Below, piece by piece: positions 7,090-15,267 of a stretch of 64,000 nucleotides of DNA. Position 1 is the first letter of the stretch, and the number at the start of each line of letters is the position of its first letter. The position numbers were made by a program, and so were the translations under genes. The notes under the pieces are model-generated. The model searched no databases. It was not told the DNA's origin and saw only the letters and a list, made by a program, of their open reading frames with translations. This stretch comes from Rhodoplanes azumiensis (GTDB lineage Bacteria; Pseudomonadota; Alphaproteobacteria; Rhizobiales; Xanthobacteraceae), in contig NZ_JBHUIW010000026.1 of assembly GCF_042682915.1 (NCBI RefSeq), positions 1-64,000 of the forward strand, read 5' to 3'.

Positions 7090-9051
7090 TCAGTACTTGG
7101 CCATCACGGGCGCCGCCGGCACCGGCGAGAACCGGTAGTTCAGGCCGATCCGGGCGAGACCGCCGGTCACGTCGGTATCGACGGCAACGGGACTCCCAAG
7201 CAGCGTATAGCCGGTGTACTGATTGGAGCCGAGATCGTAGTAGAGGTACTCGGCCTTGGCCGACCAGTTGGCGGAGAGAGCGTATTCGGCGCCGACGCCG
7301 ACCGTCCAACCCATCGCGATCTTCGAGAACGAGCCGGGCGAAGCCAGAACCACCGGCGTGACGTTCGACGAGATTGTCTGGGTCACATCCGCTGCCGCAA
7401 GCCCCCCCTTGACGAATAACAGCGTGCGATCCCAGGCGTACCCGAGACGGCCCGTGATCGTCGCAAACCAGTCCATCGTGGTCTCGTCGGTCAAGGCCGT
7501 GCCGGTTGCTGTCGCCTGGAAGCCACCGCTCGTCAGCACCAAGGCAATCGGATTCGAGCCGTGGCCCTTCGTGTTGCTCCAGGCGATATCGCCTTCCAGG
7601 CCCAAAACGAACTTACCGTACTCGAAGTTGTATCCGGCCTGACCGCCGAGCAACGCGCCGCCGAACTTGAGATTGGACCCGTAGAGCGTCCCGAAGGCCG
7701 ACTCGGTATAGTCGTTCTTGCCATAGATCGTGCCGGCGTTCAGACCGACATAGAGGCCGCGCCACACGACCGGAGCCGCGACTGCCGCCGGCGGCGCCTT
7801 GTAGACGAGGCTCTTGCCCACCAGGGCCGCTTGCAGCGGCTCGGGCGTGAACTGATAGCGCAGGCCGCCGTTGAGGGCCCAGCCCTCGATGTTCTCGCCG
7901 AACCGATAGTCGCCGCGGACGTAGCCGAGCCAGCCGGTGTTCAAAACCTGGCCGGCAACGCCGCCCGAGATCTGCCCGTAGGTACCGACGCGGCTCGTCG
8001 TGATCACGCCGGCCGTGTCGATGAAGTTGTTGGCGTTGGAGGCGACGCGGGTCGTCACGTCGCCGGCGAATTCGTGGAAGACGCTGCCCGTGATGAAGGG
8101 CTGCAGCGCCGCATAGGGCGTCGCGACGTTGGTGCCGATGCGCAGGCTGAGGCGGCCGAGTTCGCTCTTGATGTCGTCGACCTGGACGAATCCCGGGATC
8201 GCCGTGACGATGCCGGCGGCGTTCAGGCCCGACAGGCCGAGCGGATCGACCTCGACCTTCGAGTAGATGAAGCCCGCCGAAGGCTCGATGAACCAGCTGT
8301 TTGGCAACGCGAGGTTGTAGCCGATGCCACCGCCGACCGACCAGCCGCGGGCATTGAGACCCTGACCGAACATGCTGTTGGCCGGATCGTTTAGGTTCAT
8401 GTTGTAGAAGTCCCAGCGCACCTGGGCGTCGGCGAAAAAGCCACCCCTGGTCACCGCGAGATAGCTTCCGAAGAACGGCACCTCTGTGGTCGAGCTGAAC
8501 GTCGCCGGCGTGACCGGGTCGCTCGTCTTGTCACGCGCCCGCGAAGACATGTAGCCGGCCGTCGCGCCCATGTGGACGTTCCAGCCGTTCCAGTTCAGCT
8601 TGGCGATGTCGCGCCCGACCTGATAGCCGACAAAGTCCTGGCGCGTCTCCGTGTCGCACGCGATCCCACCGGAGAACGCTCCGCCCCGGAACGTGCCCGT
8701 CAGGTTCGTCGTGCTGCTGTTCTTGGTCTCGACCGAGCCACCGAGGGCGCGTCCCCACACGCCGCCGCCGTTCTCGCCGGGCGGCGGATTGGCCGGGCTG
8801 CTGACGAAGGCCGAGCCCGTCTGCGCCTGGTATACGCTCGTCGAGGTATTGAGAACCGAGACGAGCGAATTAATCGCGGCGCCGCGTGCCGCCGGCGTGA
8901 CCGCCGCGAGCAGCTCGGTGGCGAACCCGCCGCTGGTGTTGGTGCACTGCGCCTGGGCGGCGCCGGACATCGCCATCGCGACCAACAGGGCCGAGCTGCC
9001 GAGCAGGATGCGTTTTCGGTCGATCCTCGACCGCGAAGTGATGATGTGCAT
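7090..9051 (-). CDS. outer-membrane protein with two tandem beta-barrels (autotransporter-type plus Omp25/31-type)
   Basis: A 653-residue exported protein: signal peptide about 1-35 (ending GAAQAQ). Residues 95-410 look like an autotransporter beta-domain (VWGRALGG start, alternating amphipathic strands, ending near YQFTPEP). Residues 425-650 look like a complete Omp25/Omp31/RopB-type barrel (VVWRGLYVGLNAG start, IGLNYRFSP end). There is no passenger region of useful size. Each half alone would be a full outer-membrane barrel, so this is either a fusion of two porin-like proteins or a barrel with a second surface domain. The start has GGGGGA upstream. Confidence 0.75.
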   Translation of the reverse strand: MHIITSRSRIDRKRILLGSSALLVAMAMSGAAQAQCTNTSGGFATELLAAVTPAARGAAINSLVSVLNTSTSVYQAQTGSAFVSSPANPPPGENGGGVWGRALGGSVETKNSSTTNLTGTFRGGAFSGGIACDTETRQDFVGYQVGRDIAKLNWNGWNVHMGATAGYMSSRARDKTSDPVTPATFSSTTEVPFFGSYLAVTRGGFFADAQVRWDFYNMNLNDPANSMFGQGLNARGWSVGGGIGYNLALPNSWFIEPSAGFIYSKVEVDPLGLSGLNAAGIVTAIPGFVQVDDIKSELGRLSLRIGTNVATPYAALQPFITGSVFHEFAGDVTTRVASNANNFIDTAGVITTSRVGTYGQISGGVAGQVLNTGWLGYVRGDYRFGENIEGWALNGGLRYQFTPEPLQAALVGKSLVYKAPPAAVAAPVVWRGLYVGLNAGTIYGKNDYTESAFGTLYGSNLKFGGALLGGQAGYNFEYGKFVLGLEGDIAWSNTKGHGSNPIALVLTSGGFQATATGTALTDETTMDWFATITGRLGYAWDRTLLFVKGGLAAADVTQTISSNVTPVVLASPGSFSKIAMGWTVGVGAEYALSANWSAKAEYLYYDLGSNQYTGYTLLGSPVAVDTDVTGGLARIGLNYRFSPVPAAPVMAKY

Positions 9052-9577
9052 TGTCGTCCCCCGTCCCCCGACGAATTCGCAACGCTCGTTTCACGCCTCT
9101 TCGGACCCCGATTAAACAGACAACCGCGACGCCCGAAAACAGAAACCGGGCGGTCCGGCGGCTCAACCGGGCGTTTTGAAGGCGGCGCGTGCTCTTTGAG
9201 CAACACACCATTACGTTGCCGACATCGATCGGCAGCGAAGACTTATGTCATTGATAGGTCATGCATAGTTCGTTCGGGCTAGAATCCGGACGAGGCTCGC
9301 GCGACCGCCCCGCCGGGCACGGTCCGGACGGCCGTGACGCCGCATGGTTTGTTTCGGAGTGTGAACCAAGATCGGTTCCACGGCCGACTCGGCGGGCGCG
9401 AGGTCGATGATCGGCGCTCCCCTCGGGCGCTCCCCTCGGGCGCCCCGCGGCGAAGCGCCGGCGGATGCCGGGCACCGGCATGCCGGACCGCTCCGGACGA
9501 GACCGGGACCGGCGACGGAACCGCCGCCGCGGGACGCCACGGTCGGGCGACGGCGCGCGGCCCGCGGCCGCCGCCGG
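9052..9577. other. intergenic region of 526 bases
   Basis: It holds the upstream region of the leftward porin gene and the 3' region of the leftward pseudo-caspase gene. Two exact 13-bp tandem units (GGCGCTCCCCTCG) plus a partial third lie at 9413-9443. No gene is supported on either strand. Confidence 0.45.
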
Positions 9578-11161
9578 TCAGCGCACCCCGTAGCTCTCGA
9601 ACTCCTGGTCGATGGTCGGGTCGATCGCCTTGGCGCTGCGGATGTCGGCATTGCCGGCCGAGGTCTCGCCCTTGCGGACCTTGGCCTTGCCGCGGCCGAA
9701 CAGGGCGGAGGCCATGCGCGGGTTCATGCGCAGCGCCTGGTCGTAATCGGCGATCGCCTTGTCGAGGCGGCCGAGCCGCAGATGGACGAGGCCGCGGCTG
9801 TCGAGCGCGTCCGGGTATTGCGGCTTCAGACGCAGCGCCTCGTCGCAGTCGGCGAGCGCCGCGTCGAGCTCGTTCATCACGGCGCGGGTGAAGCAGCGGT
9901 TGTTGAAGGCCTCGGCGTCGGACGGGTTGATCCGGATCGCCTGGCCGAAATCCTCCGCCGCCATGGCGTATTCGCGCCGCTCCGCCCAGGCCTGGCCGCG
10001 CTTGTAATAGGCCTCGCCGTCACGCGGGTTCTTGTCGATCTGGGCGTCGAGGTCGCGGATCACCTGGTCGCGGCGCGGCCCGGTCGACGGGGGCGGCGGC
10101 GGCGACGTGATGGTCGTCGGCTTCGGCTCGGGCGGCGGCGGAGGCGGCGTAACCACGGTCACGGGCGGCTCGGGGGGCGGCGGCGGCGGGGTCACCACCG
10201 ACACCTTCGGCTCCGGCGGCGGCGGGGGCGGGGGCGGGGGCGTCACGCTCGGCACCGTCCCGCCACCGCGCGAAAAGGAGAAATCCTCGATCAGCGAGGA
10301 CGACACCCACGGCACCTGCTCGTTCCTGGAGGCGCGCGAGACGCCCATGCGGGTGTTGTTGAAGATCTGCTCGGCGCTCAGCCCCGGCGAGCGCATCTCC
10401 TTCAGGAGCTCGCCGACGAACAGGCTGTTCTCGCCCTCCGACTCGTTCGCCACCTTGTCGGCGGCGGCCGAGTACATGGCGAGCGTGCCGGCCGGCGCGT
10501 TGAGTGCGGCGAGCCCGGCCGAGAAGCCGCGGAAGCGCCGCTCGAACGGGTTGCGGCGGGCGGCGTCGACGATGACGATCTTCACCGAGGCGCCGGCGCT
10601 GTTCATGGCGGCGAGCACCGACTCGATGCTGACGCCGTCGCGCCGTACCTCGCCCTCGGTCCAGATCTGGGCGTCGACCGGCACGATGTAGGACTGCTTG
10701 CCGGTCTGGATGCCGTAGCCCGAGTAGAAAAGGAGCGCGGCCGATCCCGGCTTGATCTTCGCCTTGAACGTGTCGATCACGCTGCGCAGCCGCTGCTTGG
10801 TCAGATCCTCGCCGGTCGTCACGTCGAAGCCGGCGCGCCGCAGCTCCTCGGCGACCGCACGGGCGTCCTTGAGCGGCTGCGGCAGCGGCTGGTTGTCGTC
10901 CGGATAGGTGGCGTTGCCGATCACCAGCGCGACGCGCCCGCCCGAGGCCTGCGCGAGCCGCAGCGGCACCGACGCGGCCGAAGCGGCGGCCGGGGCCGCC
11001 GGTTCCGGGGCCGTGACGGTCGCCCCGACCGCCGCCCGCCGGGCCGGATGCGACAGGCCCTCCGATCCGTGCGGCTCGGCGGGAAGCGACGCGGCAGGCC
11101 GCGCGGCGAACACGAGAACGGCGACCGAGAAGACGAAACGGGCGAGAACGGAAGGCTTCAT
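9578..11161 (-). CDS. caspase-fold pseudo-protease with polyproline linker and C-terminal TPR repeats
   Basis: A 527-residue exported protein; ATG at 11161 precedes a signal peptide (about 1-25). The caspase domain begins at RVALVIGN (77-84) and aligns with the paralogue at 3551-5647. However, the His position is Tyr149 (YSGYGIQTG) and the Cys position is Ala201 (IVDAARRNPF), so peptidase activity is not expected. Three proline runs of 6-9 residues separated by valine/threonine repeats (about 310-360) link it to four TPR repeats (about 370-510). It is likely a periplasmic scaffold or regulator. The reading frame is intact with normal codon use, so it is not a decayed gene. Confidence 0.82.
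   Translation of the reverse strand: MKPSVLARFVFSVAVLVFAARPAASLPAEPHGSEGLSHPARRAAVGATVTAPEPAAPAAASAASVPLRLAQASGGRVALVIGNATYPDDNQPLPQPLKDARAVAEELRRAGFDVTTGEDLTKQRLRSVIDTFKAKIKPGSAALLFYSGYGIQTGKQSYIVPVDAQIWTEGEVRRDGVSIESVLAAMNSAGASVKIVIVDAARRNPFERRFRGFSAGLAALNAPAGTLAMYSAAADKVANESEGENSLFVGELLKEMRSPGLSAEQIFNNTRMGVSRASRNEQVPWVSSSLIEDFSFSRGGGTVPSVTPPPPPPPPPEPKVSVVTPPPPPPEPPVTVVTPPPPPPEPKPTTITSPPPPPSTGPRRDQVIRDLDAQIDKNPRDGEAYYKRGQAWAERREYAMAAEDFGQAIRINPSDAEAFNNRCFTRAVMNELDAALADCDEALRLKPQYPDALDSRGLVHLRLGRLDKAIADYDQALRMNPRMASALFGRGKAKVRKGETSAGNADIRSAKAIDPTIDQEFESYGVR
10090..10265. repeat. polyproline-coding repeats inside the pseudo-caspase gene
   Basis: Three near-repeats of about 45-60 bases encode TPPPPPP(P)EP-type units separated by VSVV, VTVV and TTIT. 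They form a rigid linker between the caspase-like and TPR domains and are a likely site of length variation. Confidence 0.7.
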
Positions 11162-11510
11162 GTCCGGACCTCGGCGCCGGACCACGCGGTCGCGCCGGGG
11201 CGCGTTCAGCCCGGTCACGCGCGCACATGGTCGCGGCTGTGGGAGCGACGTCGGCGCCCAAAGACTGCGCGCGCACACAATAGTTACCTCGCCTTGCAAT
11301 CTCAATACGGCCGCCACACACCTGAAACGCGCGATCGAACCGCGCACCGCCGCGACCACTCGAAGCCCCCGGGCAGCCGGAGCGCAGGTCGCCGTCGCGG
11401 TCATCAAAAAGCCGCTGCGCTTGACACACCCTTCGGGCTTCCCTGAACGTTGTGATCTGGCAGGCCCGGATCGTTCACCCCCGTCACGAAGGCCGCCACA
11501 GGATCTTGGA
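11162..11510. other. divergent intergenic region of 349 bases
   Basis: This lies between the leftward pseudo-caspase gene and the rightward radical SAM gene and must hold both promoters. It is a little more AT-rich near 11275-11310 (ACAATAGTTACCT). No operator or small gene can be supported. Confidence 0.4.
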
Positions 11511-13133
11511 ATGCGTACCGTTCATTCGATCTCGACCGACCACCCGGACACCGCAGGGACGGACCATGGTGGTCGCCGCATCCTGTGCGTCTGTCCCCGC
11601 TACACGTCCTCGTTCGGCATGTTCGAGCATGCCTATCCGCTCACCGACGGCGTCCGCGCCCTGATGCCGCCGCAGGGCCTCCTGGTCATCGCCGCCGCCG
11701 TGCCGCCCGGCTGGGAGGTGCGCTTCGTCGACGAGAACATCAGGCCGGCGACCCACGACGACTTCCGCTGGGCCGATGCCGTGTTCGTCACCGGCATGCA
11801 CGCGCAGCGCCGGCAGATCGAGACGATCTGTCACCGCGCCCACATGTTCGACCGGGTGACGGTGCTGGGCGGCTCCTCGGTGTCGGCCTGTCCGGAGAAC
11901 TATCCCGAATACGACTACCTGCATGTCGGCGAGCTCGGCGACGCCACCGAGGCGCTGTTCGCCCGCCTCGCCGCCGACCCGACCCGGCCGGAGCGGCAGG
12001 TGGTGCTCACCACCAAGGCGCGCCGCGAGCTGACCGACTTCCCGCTCCCGGCCTACGAGCTCGCCGAGCTGTCGCGCTATCTCACCGGCAGCATCCAGTA
12101 CTCGTCGGGATGCCCGTATCACTGCGAGTTCTGCGACATCCCGGCCCTGTACGGCCGTAATCCGCGGCTCAAGACGCCGGAGCAGGTGACGGCCGAGCTC
12201 GACAAGCTCCTCGCCTGCGGCCTGACCGGGCCGGTCTATTTCGTCGACGACAACTTCATCGGCAACCGCCGCGCCGTGCGCGAGCTGCTGCCGGCCCTGG
12301 TCGACTGGCAGAAGGCGCGCGGCTATCCGTTCATCTTCTCCTGCGAGGCGACCCTCAACATCGCCAAGCGGCCGGAGATCCTCGCCCTGATGCGCGAGGC
12401 GTCGTTCGAGACGGTGTTCTGCGGCATCGAGACGCCCGAGCCCGAAGCGCTCGAGGCGATCGCCAAGGACCACAACATGATGGTCCCGCTGCTGGAGGCG
12501 GTCGAGACGCTCAACGCCCACGGCCTCGAGGTGGTGTCCGGCATCATTCTCGGGCTCGACACCGACACGCCCGACACCGGCGCCCGCGTCATCGACTTCA
12601 TCGAGCGCTCGCGCATCCCGATGCTGACCATCAATCTCCTGCAGGCGCTGCCGCGCACCCCGCTGTGGGACCGGCTCGTCAAGGAAGGCCGGCTGATCGA
12701 CGACGAGGACCGCGAGTCCAATGTCGACTTCCGGATGCCCTACGACGAGGTTCTCGCCATGTGGCGGGACTGCATGGAGCGCGCCTTCTCGCCGGCCGCG
12801 GTGCTGTCACGCTATCGTCATCAGCTCGAGCACACCTATCCGAACCGGCTGAAGGTGCCGTTCCGCCAGCGCCACGTCCCCTGGCGCGACGTCGTGCGCG
12901 GCCTGAAGATGCTGCGCGCCGTGCTGTGGGAGGTCGGCGTCAAGGCCGACTACCGGGCCGCGTTCTGGAAGGTCGCGGTCGAATGCCTGAAGCGCGGCCA
13001 GATCGAGCACCTGATCCGCATCGGCGTGATGGCCCACCATCTGGTGATGAGCGGCCGCGACGCCGTCGAGGGCCGCCAGAAGGCCTCGCACTACTCGGCC
13101 CGCCCGCAGGAGGTGCCGGTGCCGGCGGAGTAG
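11511..13133 (+). CDS. B12-binding radical SAM protein, HpnP-like (DUF4070 family)
   Basis: A 540-residue protein. The N-terminal cobalamin-binding-like domain (about 22-165; GFEHAYPL- and VGELGDATE-type segments) precedes a radical SAM domain with the 4Fe-4S motif C201-x3-C205-x2-C208 (SSGCPYHCEFCDIP) and a C-terminal DUF4070-like region (about 430-530). The order and wording of the conserved segments (MPPQGLL, FVDENIRPA, ESNVDF) match the group that includes HpnP, which methylates hopanoids at C-2. A paralogue with another substrate is possible, so no symbol is given. ATG at 11511 has AGGA 7 bases upstream. The next gene may be functionally linked. Confidence 0.8.
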   Translation: MRTVHSISTDHPDTAGTDHGGRRILCVCPRYTSSFGMFEHAYPLTDGVRALMPPQGLLVIAAAVPPGWEVRFVDENIRPATHDDFRWADAVFVTGMHAQRRQIETICHRAHMFDRVTVLGGSSVSACPENYPEYDYLHVGELGDATEALFARLAADPTRPERQVVLTTKARRELTDFPLPAYELAELSRYLTGSIQYSSGCPYHCEFCDIPALYGRNPRLKTPEQVTAELDKLLACGLTGPVYFVDDNFIGNRRAVRELLPALVDWQKARGYPFIFSCEATLNIAKRPEILALMREASFETVFCGIETPEPEALEAIAKDHNMMVPLLEAVETLNAHGLEVVSGIILGLDTDTPDTGARVIDFIERSRIPMLTINLLQALPRTPLWDRLVKEGRLIDDEDRESNVDFRMPYDEVLAMWRDCMERAFSPAAVLSRYRHQLEHTYPNRLKVPFRQRHVPWRDVVRGLKMLRAVLWEVGVKADYRAAFWKVAVECLKRGQIEHLIRIGVMAHHLVMSGRDAVEGRQKASHYSARPQEVPVPAE

Positions 13134-13147
13134 CGCCATCCATATCC

Positions 13148-13252
13148 GTCATTCCGGGGCGCACCGCAGGTGCGAACCCGGACTCCAGCAACACCCCCAG
13201 AGTGCGCGGCTGGATTCCGGGCTCGCGGCCTTCGGCCGCGCCCCGGAACGAC
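13148..13252. repeat. intergenic extended palindromic repeat (family A)
   Basis: An imperfect inverted repeat begins TCATTCCGGGGCGC and ends GCGCCCCGGAACGA, with an internal small hairpin on each side. Related copies lie at 21175-21300, 25148-25277, 55798-55880 and 63831-63930. This type of repeat is common between genes of Rhizobiales. Confidence 0.75.
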
Positions 13253-13278
13253 CAGCTCTTTGCGTGTCAGTCCGAGTC

Positions 13279-15018
13279 ATGCCCGTCACCGATCTGATCA
13301 AGTCCTCCTTCGCCGCCCTCACCGCGGAAAAGTCCGGCCCGAGCCTCTACGATCTCTGCGACCCGCTGCTGCGCGGCGCCGGGCCGGGCGACGCGCATCT
13401 GCGCACCTTCTACAAGACCGCCGTCGCCAATCCGGTGCTTCGCCCGCTGATGGGCCGGGCCGGCCTTCCGGCGCTCACCGATCCGGACCGCTTCGCCGCC
13501 CTGCAAGGCGCGATCCGCTCGGCCCGCGACGACGCCACGCCGGACTGGGCCGCCATCGGCCGCGCGGTCGCGCCGCTGATCGACGCGGTGCCACAGCAGC
13601 ATCCGCGCCGCCCGCCGCTCGCCGGCAAAGCCTCGATGCCGCCGCTCGCGGAGATCGACCGCGTCATCAGAGGCTGCGCGACGGACCTGCTCGGATCCTA
13701 CACCCGCAACCAGGGCTTCATCCCGGCCTACGCGGCCTTCAATCTGATCGGCGACCCGGACTTCCACGGCCGCGACCTCGTCACGGCCCTGGTCGGGCTC
13801 AACGCCCGCACCTACAAGAACGCGACGCTGCTGTTCAATCTCGCCCGCGCCTTCATCCTGCCGAACGCGCCGATCGCCGGCCTGCTCAATCCCGGCTGGT
13901 CGGGCTTCGCCGAGCCGATGTGGGAGCCGGTGCAGATCAAGCACCGCTCGGCCTATTACGACGCCTTCTTCGCCGAGGCCCTGATGGACTTTTTGGGCAC
14001 CGGCCTCGCCACGAGCGACGAGACGGCGCGCGCCAGGACGGCGATCTCGGGCATGATCGCGTTCTGCCTGACCACCAGCCGCGAGACCGTGAAGCACCCG
14101 ATCGACGGCACGCCCTTCGACGTCGTCACGGCGCTGGTCCGGCCGCCGCATGTGCGGATGAGCAAGTTCTTCTGGAGGCTCAAGAGCGACCTGGGCTTCG
14201 GCCTGTACGTGCCGGATTGCGACACGACGGCCTGCTCGCTGTCGGCCGCGACGCAGTTCGGCGTCGAGCATCCGATGCTCGACCAGCCGTTCCTCGACTA
14301 CTACGCCGGCTATCAGGTGCGGCCCGGCACCAACCGGCCGCCGCCCTCGGTCGACATCAACGCGCCGGTCGACTTCACCGGCGGCATCGTCACCTGGATC
14401 GAGAACGCGGCCGGCGACAACCCTTTCGGCAACGACCTCGACCCGACCCTCAATCTCGACGTCCTCGAGGCGGCGTTCCGCAATCACGCGCGCTGGGACA
14501 TCGTCGGCACCGAGCGGCGCGTGACCGTCCTGCGCGGCGTCGTCGACTTCCACGACCGCCTGATCGGCTCCGGCGCCTTCGCGGATCCGCGCGCCCACAT
14601 CTACTATCTGCCGGAGCTCTACGCCGCCTATTTCGGCCGCTGCCTCGCCGCCTTCCGGGCGATGCCGACGACGATCCAGAGGACCATCGACCCGGCCGAC
14701 CGCTTCGCGGCGATGCGCGAGACCATCCTGGCCTATGTCCACGACGACCTCGCCGCGCACGAGATGAACCCGTTCGACGCGGCGCTCGCCCTCCTGGCGC
14801 TCGCCAAGCTCGGCGGCGACCGCGCCCGCTTCGCGCCTGCCGTCGCCGCGATGGTCGAGGCCTTTGGCGAGGGCGGCCGCAAGGGGCCGTACAAGGCCTA
14901 CGAGTGGAACAAGATGAAGACCCCGACCCGCATCCTGGTCGGCGGCCCGGAGGTCACCTCGGCCTTCGTGCTCTCGGCGCTGTCGCACGCACGGGCGGTT
15001 CTCGCGGGAGCGCACTGA
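13279..15018 (+). CDS. unknown protein, possible alpha/alpha-barrel with a terpene-cyclase-like DCDTTA motif
   Basis: A 579-residue soluble protein I do not recognise with certainty. It is rich in helices and aromatic residues and has no signal peptide. Residues about 313-318 read DCDTTA, which resembles the acidic DxDD(TA) motif of class II terpene cyclases such as squalene-hopene cyclase. FTGGIVTWIENAAGDNPFGN and a following NLDVLEAAF segment resemble the repeats of that alpha/alpha-barrel fold. It lies 145 bases after an HpnP-like gene, so a role in a hopanoid or other terpenoid pathway is a reasonable guess only. An in-frame GTG at 13264 is an alternative start. Confidence 0.6.
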   Translation: MPVTDLIKSSFAALTAEKSGPSLYDLCDPLLRGAGPGDAHLRTFYKTAVANPVLRPLMGRAGLPALTDPDRFAALQGAIRSARDDATPDWAAIGRAVAPLIDAVPQQHPRRPPLAGKASMPPLAEIDRVIRGCATDLLGSYTRNQGFIPAYAAFNLIGDPDFHGRDLVTALVGLNARTYKNATLLFNLARAFILPNAPIAGLLNPGWSGFAEPMWEPVQIKHRSAYYDAFFAEALMDFLGTGLATSDETARARTAISGMIAFCLTTSRETVKHPIDGTPFDVVTALVRPPHVRMSKFFWRLKSDLGFGLYVPDCDTTACSLSAATQFGVEHPMLDQPFLDYYAGYQVRPGTNRPPPSVDINAPVDFTGGIVTWIENAAGDNPFGNDLDPTLNLDVLEAAFRNHARWDIVGTERRVTVLRGVVDFHDRLIGSGAFADPRAHIYYLPELYAAYFGRCLAAFRAMPTTIQRTIDPADRFAAMRETILAYVHDDLAAHEMNPFDAALALLALAKLGGDRARFAPAVAAMVEAFGEGGRKGPYKAYEWNKMKTPTRILVGGPEVTSAFVLSALSHARAVLAGAH

Positions 15019-15267
15019 ACCGGCGCACCGCCGGGACGGACCAATCGGTGCGGCCCCGCCTCGGCCCCCTGCCTGCGATCGCCCGCCCCGGGAGGAACGC
15101 ATTCGTTCGCCACGATCCCGCCGGCGGGCGGAGGGGACGGCGGCGGGCCGCATGGCAATCGCGGGGGCGAAAGTGATAGACATCACATACGGTCGGCCCA
15201 CGAACTTCTATTCGAGTCTGTTGATTCTCCGTCACCGAGCGCCGCGCGGGCGCGGGAGGCACCGGAC

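Noticed and set aside
6764..7138. Small plus-strand open frames between the OmpA-family and porin genes
   Set aside because: No ribosome site, sequence runs through the porin terminator hairpin, composition not protein-like.
9578..11161. Pseudo-caspase gene considered as a decaying pseudogene
   Set aside because: The frame is intact for 527 codons with normal codon use, signal peptide, linker and TPR domain; only the two catalytic residues are replaced.
9407..11446. Plus-strand open frame of about 680 codons opposite the pseudo-caspase gene
   Set aside because: Same reason; the minus strand has signal peptide, caspase fold and TPR repeats.
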